A DNA stretch of 64,000 nucleotides from CAZNSX01 sp964575845 (GCA_964575845.1 CAZNSX010000004.1:1-64000); one strand, 5' to 3'. Shown: positions 33,437 through 42,377, counted from the stretch's first letter. Numbers and translations: made by a program. Notes: generated by a model not told the origin, from the letters alone.

Positions 33437-33676
33437 TTATCTGAGCAAACCGAGGTGGCGGAGGTCCTCTTCGCTCCAGCGGGTTGCAGCGAGGATTTGG
33501 CGGAGGGTGCCGACCGGCAGGGTGTCGCGGCTATGGTGGTAGTGGAGCACGGCGCGTCGTCCGTCCGGGTGGCGGTATACGCGGTGGCTTCCCTTGGAGC
33601 GCTGGTAGATGAAACCATCGCGCTCAAGCGCACGGATGAGCTTCCGGACCGGCAGGTTCCGGAGCTCTTCGGTCAC
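33437..33676 (-). CDS. hicA: HicA-family toxin (mRNA interferase)
   Basis: A 79-residue HicA/YcfA-type protein with the double-stranded-RNA-binding-like fold: LPVRKLIRALERDGFIYQRS, KGSHRVYRHPDGRRAVLHYH, HSRDTLPVGTLRQILAATRW. The catalytic His is in the KGSHRVY motif. It lies downstream of a HicB gene with a four-base overlap, the HicB-first order. HicA cleaves mRNA until bound by HicB. Confidence 0.88.
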   Translation of the reverse strand: MTEELRNLPVRKLIRALERDGFIYQRSKGSHRVYRHPDGRRAVLHYHHSRDTLPVGTLRQILAATRWSEEDLRHLGLLR

Positions 33677-33912
33677 AGTGTAATGGCCACAGCCGGTTTC
33701 TCTTTCACCTCCACCTGACCGGCTTCCACGGGCACCGGTTCCCCCGCCTCAAGCATGTCCTCGACATACGCTTCGGCGGCATCTTGGATGTTGCGCAAGG
33801 CCTCCTCTCTGGTATGCCCCCAGCTTGTGAGGCCCGGCAGCGCGGGAACCCACACACTCCAGCGGCCATCATCCTCCTGCTGGAGCTCAACGCTCAAGAC
33901 GTAAGTCTTCAC
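33673..33912 (-). CDS. hicB: HicB-family antitoxin
   Basis: A 79-residue HicB-type antitoxin: YVLSVELQQEDDGRWSVWVP, ALPGLTSWGHTREEALRNIQ, DAAEAYVEDMLEAGEPVPVE. It precedes hicA and overlaps it by four bases, so the pair is translationally coupled. The shared ALPGLTxxGxTxEEA motif shows it is a relative of the orphan HicB at 32963, but the two differ across most positions. Confidence 0.88.
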   Translation of the reverse strand: MKTYVLSVELQQEDDGRWSVWVPALPGLTSWGHTREEALRNIQDAAEAYVEDMLEAGEPVPVEAGQVEVKEKPAVAITL

Positions 33913-34004
33913 GGCAACGCCTCCTCAGGTCGTTTTTCTTTTCCATCCCTCAAGCTTAGAGGAGAATCTTTCGGAGGTCAAGAATCATGGGAGCGAGGGA
34001 GGCG

Positions 34005-34030
34005 GGTAGGTTAGAGCTGCGCCCGTGACC
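34005..34030. repeat. Dispersed GGTAGG...GTGACC palindrome, copy 2
   Basis: A degenerate copy: GGTAGGTTAGAGCTGCGCCC then GTGACC. One arm has drifted from the GGTCACGGC form. Confidence 0.4.
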
Positions 34031-34120
34031 GACTATGGCGAATTAAGATGATGCGGAGCCTCAGCTTACCCGGCTCTTGAATTTCGCTTTGCGGCTATGG
34101 GAGGGGAGAAGTAGATACGC

Positions 34121-34726
34121 TCAGGTGAAATGATCCGGCCATTGCTTTCTTAAAAGCCCGACTATCTCCTCTGGTGTAAATACCCAGATTCCAAATCGAT
34201 TTACAAGCTTCTCCCTTCTGCCATCTCTTATAAAATCTCTTGTATTAATGGTTACGAAACAGTCACTCCCAGTTCTGACCACCTGCTTAAGATGTCGAAT
34301 GTCCGCTTTCTGCTTTTCATTAAGGGTCTTGGCCGACGGAAACAGAACATCTTTTAAGGCAGCATCAGGAATTTCAGGCCCCGCCAAAACATCACCTCCG
34401 TCTAAGCATGAAACATCCAAGGTGAATAGGCCCGGATGGGGGGGCATAACTCTTGCCTTTTCAATTCGCTGTTCTCCCTTCAACTCAGCCAGCATCGCGT
34501 CAGCCCGCTCAATTTTTATTAGTCCTTTCTCGGCCCACCTTTCTAGAGTATTTAGAGATGGGTCTTTCTGCTTTTCGTTTATACAAGAGCTATCAATCGT
34601 TATACGATGAATACGACCCCTCCATTTAGCCCATCCGGTTTCCCGAAAGGGCCATGTACATTCATGGCAATTTTCTATTTCCATTGGGACTAGTTTTTCG
34701 CCGCACCTCGGACACTCAATCTTCAT
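34121..34726 (-). CDS. Zinc-ribbon protein with PIN-like C-terminus
   Basis: A 201-residue protein from ATG 34726; longer upstream starts lack a spaced ribosome site. It starts with a zinc ribbon (CPRCGEKLVPMEIENCHEC, four Cys). The rest resembles a PIN nuclease domain: ITIDSSCINEKQ with an early Asp, and DCFVTINTRDFIRDGRREKL with a late Asp, then FGIWVFTPEEIVGLL. PIN domains cut RNA, often in toxin-antitoxin pairs. I do not see its antitoxin. The fold assignment rests on motif placement only. Confidence 0.5.
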   Translation of the reverse strand: MKIECPRCGEKLVPMEIENCHECTWPFRETGWAKWRGRIHRITIDSSCINEKQKDPSLNTLERWAEKGLIKIERADAMLAELKGEQRIEKARVMPPHPGLFTLDVSCLDGGDVLAGPEIPDAALKDVLFPSAKTLNEKQKADIRHLKQVVRTGSDCFVTINTRDFIRDGRREKLVNRFGIWVFTPEEIVGLLRKQWPDHFT

Positions 34727-34794
34727 GCTCATACGCTCCGAATATAAGCGAAGGGGAGATCTCAGCACGGACATGACCGGCACGGCCTATTTTC

Positions 34795-37746
34795 CTAAGC
34801 CGCCCTCAGAAGCTCTTCAACCAAACCGTCAATTTCTTGCGCGATTCCTTCTTCCCGTAGTGCATCGCGGATGAGGCGGCGGGCGCGGACGAAGTGCAAT
34901 CCTTCCCGAAGCTCGACGGCGGCCGCGAGCTTTTCGGCCTCTCGGGCTTTTTTTACTAATTCTTTGTGTAGAGGTTGTCTTTCGTCAAACCGAGGGATGG
35001 GCAGCTCGAACATAACCTTGTGGAAATCGCGCGCGCCCCACTGACCACGGCTTTGCAAATGCGCCACTTTCTTACGAGCGGTTTCGCTATTAAGAATCGC
35101 GATTAGATAACAAGCCTCATCTAATCGGCCTAATGCCGCCCAATACGATTTGGACTCTACAACTGCCGTTTCGTCTGTCAAGACTGCCGCCGCTGGAAAG
35201 GTTCCTGAGGTTGCATATAGAACACGAAAAGGAGCCTGTGGGAATTGACTTGTAAGTTCTTTGTGATAATCCCATCGCTCGATAAGCGTTATGTTGCTCC
35301 TTTTGTACTCATCCCACATCCGTTCTCCGTCACTCATCCAGCGCGCCAGGTGGGGATATCCTTCAGCCTGAGCCGCACGCGCATCGAGCAGCCGTCCTGA
35401 AGCCGTGTTCCAGGGGATTACAGATAGGGCGGGTTCCAGGAGGCGATATGGGGCAATTGATTCACCCAGATATAACGGGCGGAGGAACCGCTTCTCAATA
35501 GGGCCACGCAGTGGAGGTAAATCCTTCCAGGGAGGCTTGTCCAGATTGCTTATACGGCTTTGGACTAGAGGCGTCGCGGGGCTCGCTCCCAGACGGCCAG
35601 ATTCCGCCCGTTCTACGCGGCAGAAACGACGGGGCACCATCGTTGCACCCTGCCGAAACGCCTTCCTATAAGGGGACCCACCTACGAGCGCGGCTTCCGC
35701 CGGCCAGGGTTCCTTGCGCCATGAGAGAGCTTTGTCTGCTTCACCCAGAGTTGCATTGCGGCGCGGGAGCTGGCCTGTGCAGGCGTCAATGCGGCTCGGC
35801 AATGCTCCGGCTGTGACGCGCCGGGCAAAAAAGACAGAGGACGGCACCTCAAAAAGTGGCTGCACATCTTCGCCGAAGGCCCACGCGCCGGTGAACCGGA
35901 CCCGGACGAGGGCAAAATCGCCCTTACGGAAGCCCTTAAACTGCGCACGCGTCATCGCCGCATAAGGCATTACAAAAGCAATGACACCCTTATCCTTGAG
36001 GTAAAGCTCGGCCGCGCGGGCAAAGAAATACCCGGATAGGTCCTGATGTGTCGCCACCTTGCCTCCGGCCCATAGAAAACGATCCTGGCACTCCGCCCGG
36101 AACCGCTTCTGCATTTCATCCGACATATACCGGTAGGAGAGCCACGGCGGGTTCCCGACGACTACATCTGCCTGCTGCTCACGGGAAGAGAGCCAGAGGG
36201 GCCGAACAAGGTTGCGGGCGACATACCCCCAGATGTGGTTCTTTCCCTGCTTTCGAAGGTCGCGAATATGGCGATAGGTGTCTTTCAGGACCTCGGCGTC
36301 CGGCCCGGAAGCTATGCTCTGGCGGGAAAGCCAAGCAGCGAAGTCGGAGGCTTTCGCCTTTTGCTCGCTGAGGCTGAGCATCATCCCGATAACGGCATCA
36401 AGAGAAGACGGCTCTCGCGTAACCGCCGGGGGGAAGTGCAATATCGGCCCATCGGGAACATCGATGAGCACCTCTTTATCCGCCAAGAATTGGCGTGTGT
36501 TCCACTGGAGAGAATCGCCCAGATAGACAGGTATGCTTAAGCCCTCTGGCCGGGCCTTTAGCCTCTCCTCTCCCAGGGCAAGCAGATATGTCACCCGCGC
36601 GAAAAGCACCGCGATCGGGTGCAAGTCCACCCCGAGAACGCGTCTTGTGCATTCAGCCAGAGCATCGCGATTAGCCATGCCGGCGGCATCGGCGGCATTC
36701 AGAAAAAGCCGCACAGCATGAAAGAGAAACGTCCCCGAGCCGCAGGCCGGGTCGAGCACCCGCTCTTCGAGGGGGTTACGTATAGCATGTTCACAAATGC
36801 GCGCGGCAAGCCAGTCGGGCGTGTAGTATTCCCCGAGGTCGTGGCGCTGCTCCGGGTCGATGAGCGATTCGTAAAGGCTCTTTAGAACGTCCTGCTGGAT
36901 GTCCCTCAGGCGGAAGCGGGCGACCTGTCGTGCTATGCGGATAATCAGCTCTTCGCCGTCGGTCGCGCTCAGCACCCAATCGAAGAAATCAGACTCAATG
37001 GCACCGGATATCCCGGCCTCGTGAAAGGGGCGCCCCGACAAAAGGGCCCTTGGGTCGTCCGTGGCGATGTCCAGGACCCGCGCGGCCATTGTCTTCGCGA
37101 CGATGGTGAGATAAGTGTGCTGGATGAAGAGCCCCTCGGCCCCGATGCGTGTGCCGTAAACTTTCTGAATAAGGTCTTCCCAGAGCTGCCTCTTGACCCG
37201 AACTTCGGGGTTATCTTTAACCTCATCCCAGAGGGTCTCAAGACGCGCCCTTGCCCTTTGATATGCCAGGCTCTCCCGACCCAATTGCTTTTCGACCGTG
37301 AATGCGTCCGGTAGGAGGTCCTGTCTCGTGGAAGTCGCCGTATCCAGCCATACAATAAGTAAATGGGGATCATCTCTGGAGGGTTGAAAGGGCTTTAGCG
37401 GAGCGAGCCGTCCGGCCTGAAGCTCATAGGCAAGGAATGTCGCACCGTCTGTCGCAATACCGAGGAAGCGCTCGCCGGTCTCCCTTTCACGCTCTCCCAT
37501 GTAACGGGAAAGCTTTTGTTCGGCATCGCGCCTCTCCGCCCGAAGGTCCCGCTTGAACTCGAAAACCGTGCAGCCGAGAAGAGCGTCCAGGCGGCCACGC
37601 ACCTCAGGCAGCGCGCGCTCGAATTCAATCTCGGAACTCTGCACGCCGACTTCGGAAACGAGCAGCTCATGCACGAGCGTCCTGACCTTTTCGTGCCCCG
37701 GACGGGTGAGGAGCTCGCTAACGATTTCCTTCAGTCGGTCTGGCAT
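34795..37746 (-). CDS. Single-chain restriction-modification enzyme (type IIG-like)
   Basis: A 983-residue DNA enzyme. The N-terminus has a PD-(D/E)xK-type nuclease pattern (Asp54 in GRLDALLG, then EFK at 63-65 in CTVFEFKRDL). The methyltransferase domain follows: HDLGEYYTPDWLAARI, motif I LDPACGSGTFLFH (331-343), and motif IV VVGNPPWLSYRYM (530-542), an N6-adenine type. The C-terminal third is a likely target-recognition region, similar to Eco57I-type proteins. It would methylate and cut foreign DNA alone. It sits beside HicAB and a two-TM protein, a defence-like setting. Confidence 0.85.
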   Translation of the reverse strand: MPDRLKEIVSELLTRPGHEKVRTLVHELLVSEVGVQSSEIEFERALPEVRGRLDALLGCTVFEFKRDLRAERRDAEQKLSRYMGERERETGERFLGIATDGATFLAYELQAGRLAPLKPFQPSRDDPHLLIVWLDTATSTRQDLLPDAFTVEKQLGRESLAYQRARARLETLWDEVKDNPEVRVKRQLWEDLIQKVYGTRIGAEGLFIQHTYLTIVAKTMAARVLDIATDDPRALLSGRPFHEAGISGAIESDFFDWVLSATDGEELIIRIARQVARFRLRDIQQDVLKSLYESLIDPEQRHDLGEYYTPDWLAARICEHAIRNPLEERVLDPACGSGTFLFHAVRLFLNAADAAGMANRDALAECTRRVLGVDLHPIAVLFARVTYLLALGEERLKARPEGLSIPVYLGDSLQWNTRQFLADKEVLIDVPDGPILHFPPAVTREPSSLDAVIGMMLSLSEQKAKASDFAAWLSRQSIASGPDAEVLKDTYRHIRDLRKQGKNHIWGYVARNLVRPLWLSSREQQADVVVGNPPWLSYRYMSDEMQKRFRAECQDRFLWAGGKVATHQDLSGYFFARAAELYLKDKGVIAFVMPYAAMTRAQFKGFRKGDFALVRVRFTGAWAFGEDVQPLFEVPSSVFFARRVTAGALPSRIDACTGQLPRRNATLGEADKALSWRKEPWPAEAALVGGSPYRKAFRQGATMVPRRFCRVERAESGRLGASPATPLVQSRISNLDKPPWKDLPPLRGPIEKRFLRPLYLGESIAPYRLLEPALSVIPWNTASGRLLDARAAQAEGYPHLARWMSDGERMWDEYKRSNITLIERWDYHKELTSQFPQAPFRVLYATSGTFPAAAVLTDETAVVESKSYWAALGRLDEACYLIAILNSETARKKVAHLQSRGQWGARDFHKVMFELPIPRFDERQPLHKELVKKAREAEKLAAAVELREGLHFVRARRLIRDALREEGIAQEIDGLVEELLRAA

Positions 37747-37811
37747 GGGAGGTCTTTCGTCCAGGAGTTATCGTGGATTTTCTTCTTTCCCATACCTTTC
37801 TAACGGCCTAA

Positions 37812-37836
37812 TAGGTCACGGCGCAGCCGTGACCTA
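37812..37836. repeat. Dispersed palindrome, perfect copy 3
   Basis: The best-preserved copy: 11-base arms TAGGTCACGGC and GCCGTGACCTA around a three-base loop GCA. It lies between the restriction-modification gene and the two-TM protein gene. Confidence 0.75.
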
Positions 37837-37847
37837 CCCCGTGCACC

Positions 37848-38651
37848 TTACCAATCAGTCCCTTTGGCTTTCCATCTTACGACTATAATCTGAAGTGGCA
37901 ACAAAGTAGCCGCTAGCTGATAAGTTCCTTCGGAAAGTTTTATTAATTTTTCTGAATGTTCCCGATGACCGAAACTAGGTTCAACGTCAAGGTTCTCGCT
38001 TGGCTTCACTTTCACCGTCGGGTTGACGGTTGCATATAGCAAGTAAAGGAAATCTTCCCCTCTACTTGCTCTTATTGTTTGAGTTTTGAACCAAATTCGT
38101 AATTCCCCGCCTCTGGGAAGATTTACATCTCTCTCGAAACTTCTTTGTTCCAAATTTATTTGCCTTACTTCATTCTCATCGTCCACCTTATATCCGACCT
38201 CGAGTATTGGTCTTTCTAAAATTTCATCGCCTATACTCGCGCCAATTTTAATGCGTATTTTTTCCGCCTTTCTCCCTATGTTTCTTAAGCATCTATTGCC
38301 TTCCAGAGTGATGAGAATTTTTCCATCATTTCTCTCCGCAAATTCATAATCGAAGGTTGATGAAGTCGCCAAAATTTTTTGACCATATACCCATTCGAGT
38401 TCTGGTTTTAGCTCATCCGGAAGGAGGTAACCAATAGAAGCCCTAAATGCATCTTCAGCAAGTCTTTGGTTAAACGCCCATCCAATTAGCCCACTCGTTA
38501 CAACGGAGGCAATCAGCGCTGATCCAAAACCATATTGGAGTCCGTTTGGTAACCAATCAAAGGGATCCCATAGCACAAGTATTCCCAAAACGGACACCAC
38601 CGCACAAAGAAGCAACAAAAAAGCATTCTGCCAAAACCAACTGTCGCGCAT
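37848..38651 (-). CDS. Two-TM membrane protein with cytosolic beta domain, unknown
   Basis: A 267-residue protein not recognised. Two hydrophobic helices start it (NAFLLLLCAVVSVLGILVLW and YGFGSALIASVVTSGLIGWA), followed by a soluble domain rich in beta strands and charged residues (about residue 70 onward), with FAERNDGKILITLEGNRCLR and LPRGGELRIWFKTQTIRASR. The sequence is clearly AT-richer than its neighbours. Position next to a restriction-modification gene and toxin genes suggests a mobile or defence origin; the architecture (2TM plus soluble domain) is seen in some antiphage membrane effectors, but I cannot assign it to any. Confidence 0.65.
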   Translation of the reverse strand: MRDSWFWQNAFLLLLCAVVSVLGILVLWDPFDWLPNGLQYGFGSALIASVVTSGLIGWAFNQRLAEDAFRASIGYLLPDELKPELEWVYGQKILATSSTFDYEFAERNDGKILITLEGNRCLRNIGRKAEKIRIKIGASIGDEILERPILEVGYKVDDENEVRQINLEQRSFERDVNLPRGGELRIWFKTQTIRASRGEDFLYLLYATVNPTVKVKPSENLDVEPSFGHREHSEKLIKLSEGTYQLAATLLPLQIIVVRWKAKGTDW

Positions 38652-38695
38652 AGCGTTGTTATATTCGGTTTAGCTGTCCAGTTAGACTTTTTCCC

Positions 38696-38869
38696 TCACG
38701 CCTTGACATGCTGCTCGACGGCTTGTGCTATAACTTCGTCCCGGAAGTAGCGGCTCAATTCCGCCGGGGTGCGCATATCCACCTTCCTGCCAATAAGTTC
38801 GGAAAGTTCCCGCTCAATCCCGGCGAAGAGGAATAAAACCCTGAGCGAAATAATACCGAAAGTGGGCTG
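38696..38869 (-). pseudogene. MNT-type nucleotidyltransferase C-terminal remnant
   Basis: Read on the minus strand, the frame ending at 38696 gives IERELSELIGRKVDMRTPAE, LSRYFRDEVIAQAVEQHVKA, the C-terminal signature of small MNT nucleotidyltransferases that partner HEPN toxins. A stop at 38870-38872 cuts it upstream and the GS-x-D-x-D active site is absent. It is a fragment of a dead toxin-antitoxin module. Confidence 0.65.
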
Positions 38870-38977
38870 TCAGGGCAAGGGCTTTCGCTAGTACCCCCCT
38901 TTATTATCGAACCCTTTGAAATAACAGGAATTAGCAAAAATATTGCTGGAAGTGTATATCCGCGGTTCTTTTACCCT

Positions 38978-39700
38978 TCATGGCTCGCTCTTCGCTACAA
39001 CCAGAAACCCCCCTGACGGAGGCGGGAGGGGTTTTAGGTCGGTGAGGGTGAGGCCTTCCTCTGAGAGGATGTCTTCCGCCCTTTCAATCTCATCCCTTGA
39101 GCGCCTTCCCTTGCGAAGGATGAGGTAGCCTGAAGGTTTGAGGAAGGGGCGGGAGAGGGAGGCCGCACGGGGGAGGGGGCCGAGGGCCCTTGCCGTGACG
39201 ATGGAGAAGGTTTCCCTGAGCTCTTCTTCTCCTGCGAGCTCCTCAGCCTTCCCGTGGAGGACCTCCGCTCCCTCTTTGAAAAGGAGCCTTGATATATGCC
39301 TTAGAAAATTTGCCTTCTTCTGGCTAGCCTCCAGGAAGAAAAGCTCTAGCTCGGGCCTCAATACTTTTATGAGGACGCCGGGGACGCCCGCGCCCGAGCC
39401 GAGGTCAAGAACCCGGAGCCCCCGGGCCTCTTCCCCGCTCTTGAGGCCCCAGGGAAGTCCCTCCAGCTCCGGCTCAAGAAAGGGAAGGGAGCCGAGGAGA
39501 AGCTCCCTCACCATGGCATCCCGTGTCTTGAAGCCCGTCAGGTTTATTGCCCGCCGCCACCGGGTGAGCTCCCTGAGGTAGAGGGAGAAGGCTTCTCGCT
39601 CAAGGCGGGAGAGCCTGAGGCCCTCCTGCGTGAAGGCCTCTTCCAGGAGCCGCTCCCCCGAATCTTTGCCGGAAGGCTCAGGGGCTTCTCGCCCTCTCAC
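38978..39700 (-). CDS. rsmG: 16S rRNA (guanine527-N7)-methyltransferase
   Basis: A 240-residue methyltransferase (GidB) that modifies G527 of 16S rRNA. GTG 39700 is chosen for its gaggaggag ribosome site; a TTG at 39727 is possible. Motif I is VLDLGSGAGVPGVLIKVLRP, preceded by the N-terminal helix LTRWRRAINLTGFKTRDAMV; later SIVTARALGPLPRAASLSRP and YLILRKGRR fit. It overlaps mnmG by 23 bases. Confidence 0.95.
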   Translation of the reverse strand: MRGREAPEPSGKDSGERLLEEAFTQEGLRLSRLEREAFSLYLRELTRWRRAINLTGFKTRDAMVRELLLGSLPFLEPELEGLPWGLKSGEEARGLRVLDLGSGAGVPGVLIKVLRPELELFFLEASQKKANFLRHISRLLFKEGAEVLHGKAEELAGEEELRETFSIVTARALGPLPRAASLSRPFLKPSGYLILRKGRRSRDEIERAEDILSEEGLTLTDLKPLPPPSGGFLVVAKSEP

Positions 39701-41567
39701 GCCTCCTCCTCTCCAGATAAACTTCAAGGACGGCTATTGCGGATGGGGTGACGCCCGATATGCGGGAGGCCTGGCCCAGGGTCCTCGGCCTTATGCGCTC
39801 CAGCTTCTCCCCCACCTCTCTTGATAGGCCCTTTATCTCCTGAAAATTGAAATCCTCCGGGATGAGCCTGCCTTCAGCGGCCGCGAGGCGCCTCACCTGG
39901 GCCTCCTGCCTTCTTATGTAGCCCTGGTATTTGACCTGAACCTCGACCTCCTCCGCCTCCTCCCCGCTCAGGCCCCCCTCCCCCCCGCCGTCGAGCTCGA
40001 TTATGTCCCCATAGGAGAGCTCCGGCCTGCGCAGCAACTCGGCCAGGGTCGCGGGCATCCTCAAGGGGGAGCTCCCGCGGGCGAGAAGAAATTCGTCTAT
40101 GGCCGAGCCTGGGTTCACGCCCTCTCTCTCAAGGCGCGCGACCTCCTTCTCAACCATCTCGCGTTTTCGGCAAAAGGCGCTGTAGGCCTCATCCGGGAGA
40201 AGGCCCACCCTGTGGCCTAGCTCAGAGAGCCTCAGGTCTGCGTTATCGTGCCTCAAGAGAAGCCTGAACTCAGCCCTTGAGGTGAACATCCTGTAGGGCT
40301 CACCCGTCCCTTTGGTAACGAGGTCATCTATCAGGACCCCTATGTAGGCCCTGCTCCGCTCGAGCACGAGCCCCTCTTCCCCCCTGACACCAAGGGCGGC
40401 GTTTATCCCCGCCAGGAGGCCCTGGGCCGCGGCCTCCTCATAACCCGAGGTGCCGTTTATCTGCCCCGCATGGAAGAGGCCGGGGATGAGCTTTGTTTCG
40501 AGCGTGGGCTTCAGCTGGGTGGGGGGGACGAAGTCGTACTCCACGGCATAGCCCGGCCGCACAACCTCAACCCGCTCAAGCCCCCTTATCGTGCGCAGGA
40601 AGGCGAGCTGCACATCCTCCGGCAGGCTCGTTGAGACGCCGTTCGCGTAGATTTCGGTCGTGTCGAGACCCTCCGGCTCGAGGAAGACCTGATGGCGCTC
40701 CTTCTCCGGAAAGCGCATCACCTTATCCTCTATCGAGGGGCAGTAGCGGGGACCCACCCCCTTGATGACGCCGCCATAGAGGGGGGAGCGGTCGAGGTTC
40801 TCCCTGATTATCCTGTGGGTCTCGGGGTTCGTCCAGGTGAGGTGGCAGGGCACCTGCTGCTTAAGGATGGCCTTTGTAGAGTAGGAAAAGGGCCTCGGCG
40901 GGACGTCCCCCGGCTGGACCTCAAGGGAGCTGAAATCTATGGTTTTCCCCTCAAGCCGCGGGGGAGTTCCGGTCTTGAGGCGGCCCAGCTCGAAGCCGAG
41001 CTCCCGGAGGCCCGCTGTGAGGCCCACCGACGGCCTCTCCCCGACCCTCCCGCCGGGGAAGGACCTGAGCCCTATATGGAGAAGGCCGTTCGGGAAGGTG
41101 CCGGGGGATAGAATCACCGCCCTCGCCCTGAAGCTCTCCCCCCCCTTTGTCAAGACGCCCGCCGCGCGGCCCCCCTCGATGATAACCCTCTCGACCTCGG
41201 CCTCCCTTAAGCTCAGGCGGGCCTCCCGCTCAAGGACCCCCTTCATGTAGCGGGTGTAGAGGAGCCTATCGGCCTGGGCCCTGAGCGCCCTCACGGCGGG
41301 CCCCTTCCGCATGTTGAGCATCCTGAACTGGATGCCGCAGGCGTCCGCGGCCCTCGCCATCTCGCCCCCCAGGGCATCTATCTCCCTCACAAGATGCCCC
41401 TTGGCGAGGCCGCCGATGGCGGGGTTGCAGGACATGAGCGCGACCCTTCCGGGGTCCATCGTGAGAAGCAGGATCTCAAGGCCCATGCGGGAGGCGCTGA
41501 GCGCGGCCTCGCATCCCGCATGCCCAGCGCCAACTACTATAATGTCAAACAAAGTCGCCATAGCCAC
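39678..41567 (-). CDS. mnmG: tRNA uridine-5-carboxymethylaminomethyl modification enzyme
   Basis: A 629-residue FAD-dependent enzyme (GidA) that acts with MnmE to modify U34 of certain tRNAs. The FAD site is DIIVVGAGHAGCEAALSASR, followed by SCNPAIGGLAKGHLVREIDA and FNGTSGYEEAAAQ-like (here INGTSGYEEAAAQGLLAGIN). Length is standard. It is followed by rsmG, the usual order, but mnmE is 18 kb away instead of next to it. Confidence 0.97.
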   Translation of the reverse strand: MAMATLFDIIVVGAGHAGCEAALSASRMGLEILLLTMDPGRVALMSCNPAIGGLAKGHLVREIDALGGEMARAADACGIQFRMLNMRKGPAVRALRAQADRLLYTRYMKGVLEREARLSLREAEVERVIIEGGRAAGVLTKGGESFRARAVILSPGTFPNGLLHIGLRSFPGGRVGERPSVGLTAGLRELGFELGRLKTGTPPRLEGKTIDFSSLEVQPGDVPPRPFSYSTKAILKQQVPCHLTWTNPETHRIIRENLDRSPLYGGVIKGVGPRYCPSIEDKVMRFPEKERHQVFLEPEGLDTTEIYANGVSTSLPEDVQLAFLRTIRGLERVEVVRPGYAVEYDFVPPTQLKPTLETKLIPGLFHAGQINGTSGYEEAAAQGLLAGINAALGVRGEEGLVLERSRAYIGVLIDDLVTKGTGEPYRMFTSRAEFRLLLRHDNADLRLSELGHRVGLLPDEAYSAFCRKREMVEKEVARLEREGVNPGSAIDEFLLARGSSPLRMPATLAELLRRPELSYGDIIELDGGGEGGLSGEEAEEVEVQVKYQGYIRRQEAQVRRLAAAEGRLIPEDFNFQEIKGLSREVGEKLERIRPRTLGQASRISGVTPSAIAVLEVYLERRRRERARSP

Positions 41568-41747
41568 AAGAAACTCTCTCTTTCCGGTGAAACCCGCTGA
41601 TTTCTGAATTTTAGCACATAGCCCCCCGGCCTGGGGGGAGAAGCCCCGGGGGGCCGAGAGGGGCGCTCTCTATCGGGGAGGGAATAAATCCGGCGGAGAA
41701 GGATTTTCAACAAAAAGAGGAGGAGGTTCTATCCTCAATGAAGGGCA

Positions 41748-42356
41748 ATGGAACCTAAAGAATTTGAGATGAAAAGGAGCTGGCTTTATCTCATCCCCTT
41801 GGCGGCGGCCCTCGTGCTCACGGCGCTTGCTTTTGCCTCCGAGTTCCCAAAATATCACGAAGGAGCAGGCGTGGTCCAAGGGGTGGGGCCCAAGGGGGAG
41901 TTCATCATTCTGGACCACGATGAGATACCGGGCTTCATGAAGGCCATGCTCATGAGGCTCGAGGTGGAGCCCCCTTCCCCGGCACAAGGGCTCAAGCCAG
42001 GCGACAGGGTCAGGCTTCGCCTCAAGGAGACCGAGGAGCGGCTCACCGCGGTCGGCTTAGAAAGGGTCAAGAGCGAGGCTCCCCTGGCCTCTTACACGCT
42101 CGAAGGGGTGCTCATGGCCTTTCTTCCGGCCACAAAGGCCGTGATTATCCGTCATGAGGGGAAGAAGGATGCCCTGATGCCTGCTGTTGAGCGCTTTTTT
42201 GTTCAGGACTACGAGAAAATCGCCGGCCTCATCCTCGGCGACAGGGTTAAATTCAAGCTCTTCAGGACCAGCACCCGAACTTACGCGGGAGACCTCGAAA
42301 AGATAAAACTCCGGGAGGAGCCCCTCAGCGGTTACGGGCCGTCCTTCCGTTATTGA
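41748..42356 (+). CDS. Exported protein with tandem CusF-like domains
   Basis: A 202-residue exported protein with a signal peptide (LYLIPLAAALVLTALAFAS). ATG 41769 is an alternative start. Residues about 38-95 form a CusF-like beta barrel (GVVQGVGPKGEFIILDHDEI, PGFMKAMLMRLEV, QGLKPGDRVRLRLKE) with the conserved Met, and His, positions of copper-binding CusF. A second, diverged copy follows (LEGVLMAFLPATKAVIIRHE, ILGDRVKFKLFRT), lacking the methionine pair. No CusA/B or copper ATPase is nearby. A copper role is family inference. Confidence 0.6.
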   Translation: MEPKEFEMKRSWLYLIPLAAALVLTALAFASEFPKYHEGAGVVQGVGPKGEFIILDHDEIPGFMKAMLMRLEVEPPSPAQGLKPGDRVRLRLKETEERLTAVGLERVKSEAPLASYTLEGVLMAFLPATKAVIIRHEGKKDALMPAVERFFVQDYEKIAGLILGDRVKFKLFRTSTRTYAGDLEKIKLREEPLSGYGPSFRY

Positions 42357-42377
42357 GGCCTCTTTCCGGGAGAGGCC
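42357..42377 (+). repeat. Hairpin GGCCTCT/AGAGGCC after CusF-like gene
   Basis: A seven-base-pair hairpin right after the stop codon, followed by CTTTGG. It resembles another hairpin at 47103 in both arms and flanks. Confidence 0.5.

Noticed and set aside
33200..34120. CRISPR array, because of repeated GGTAGG palindromes
   Set aside because: Copies are few, spaced irregularly and are not separated by equal-sized spacers; no cas genes.
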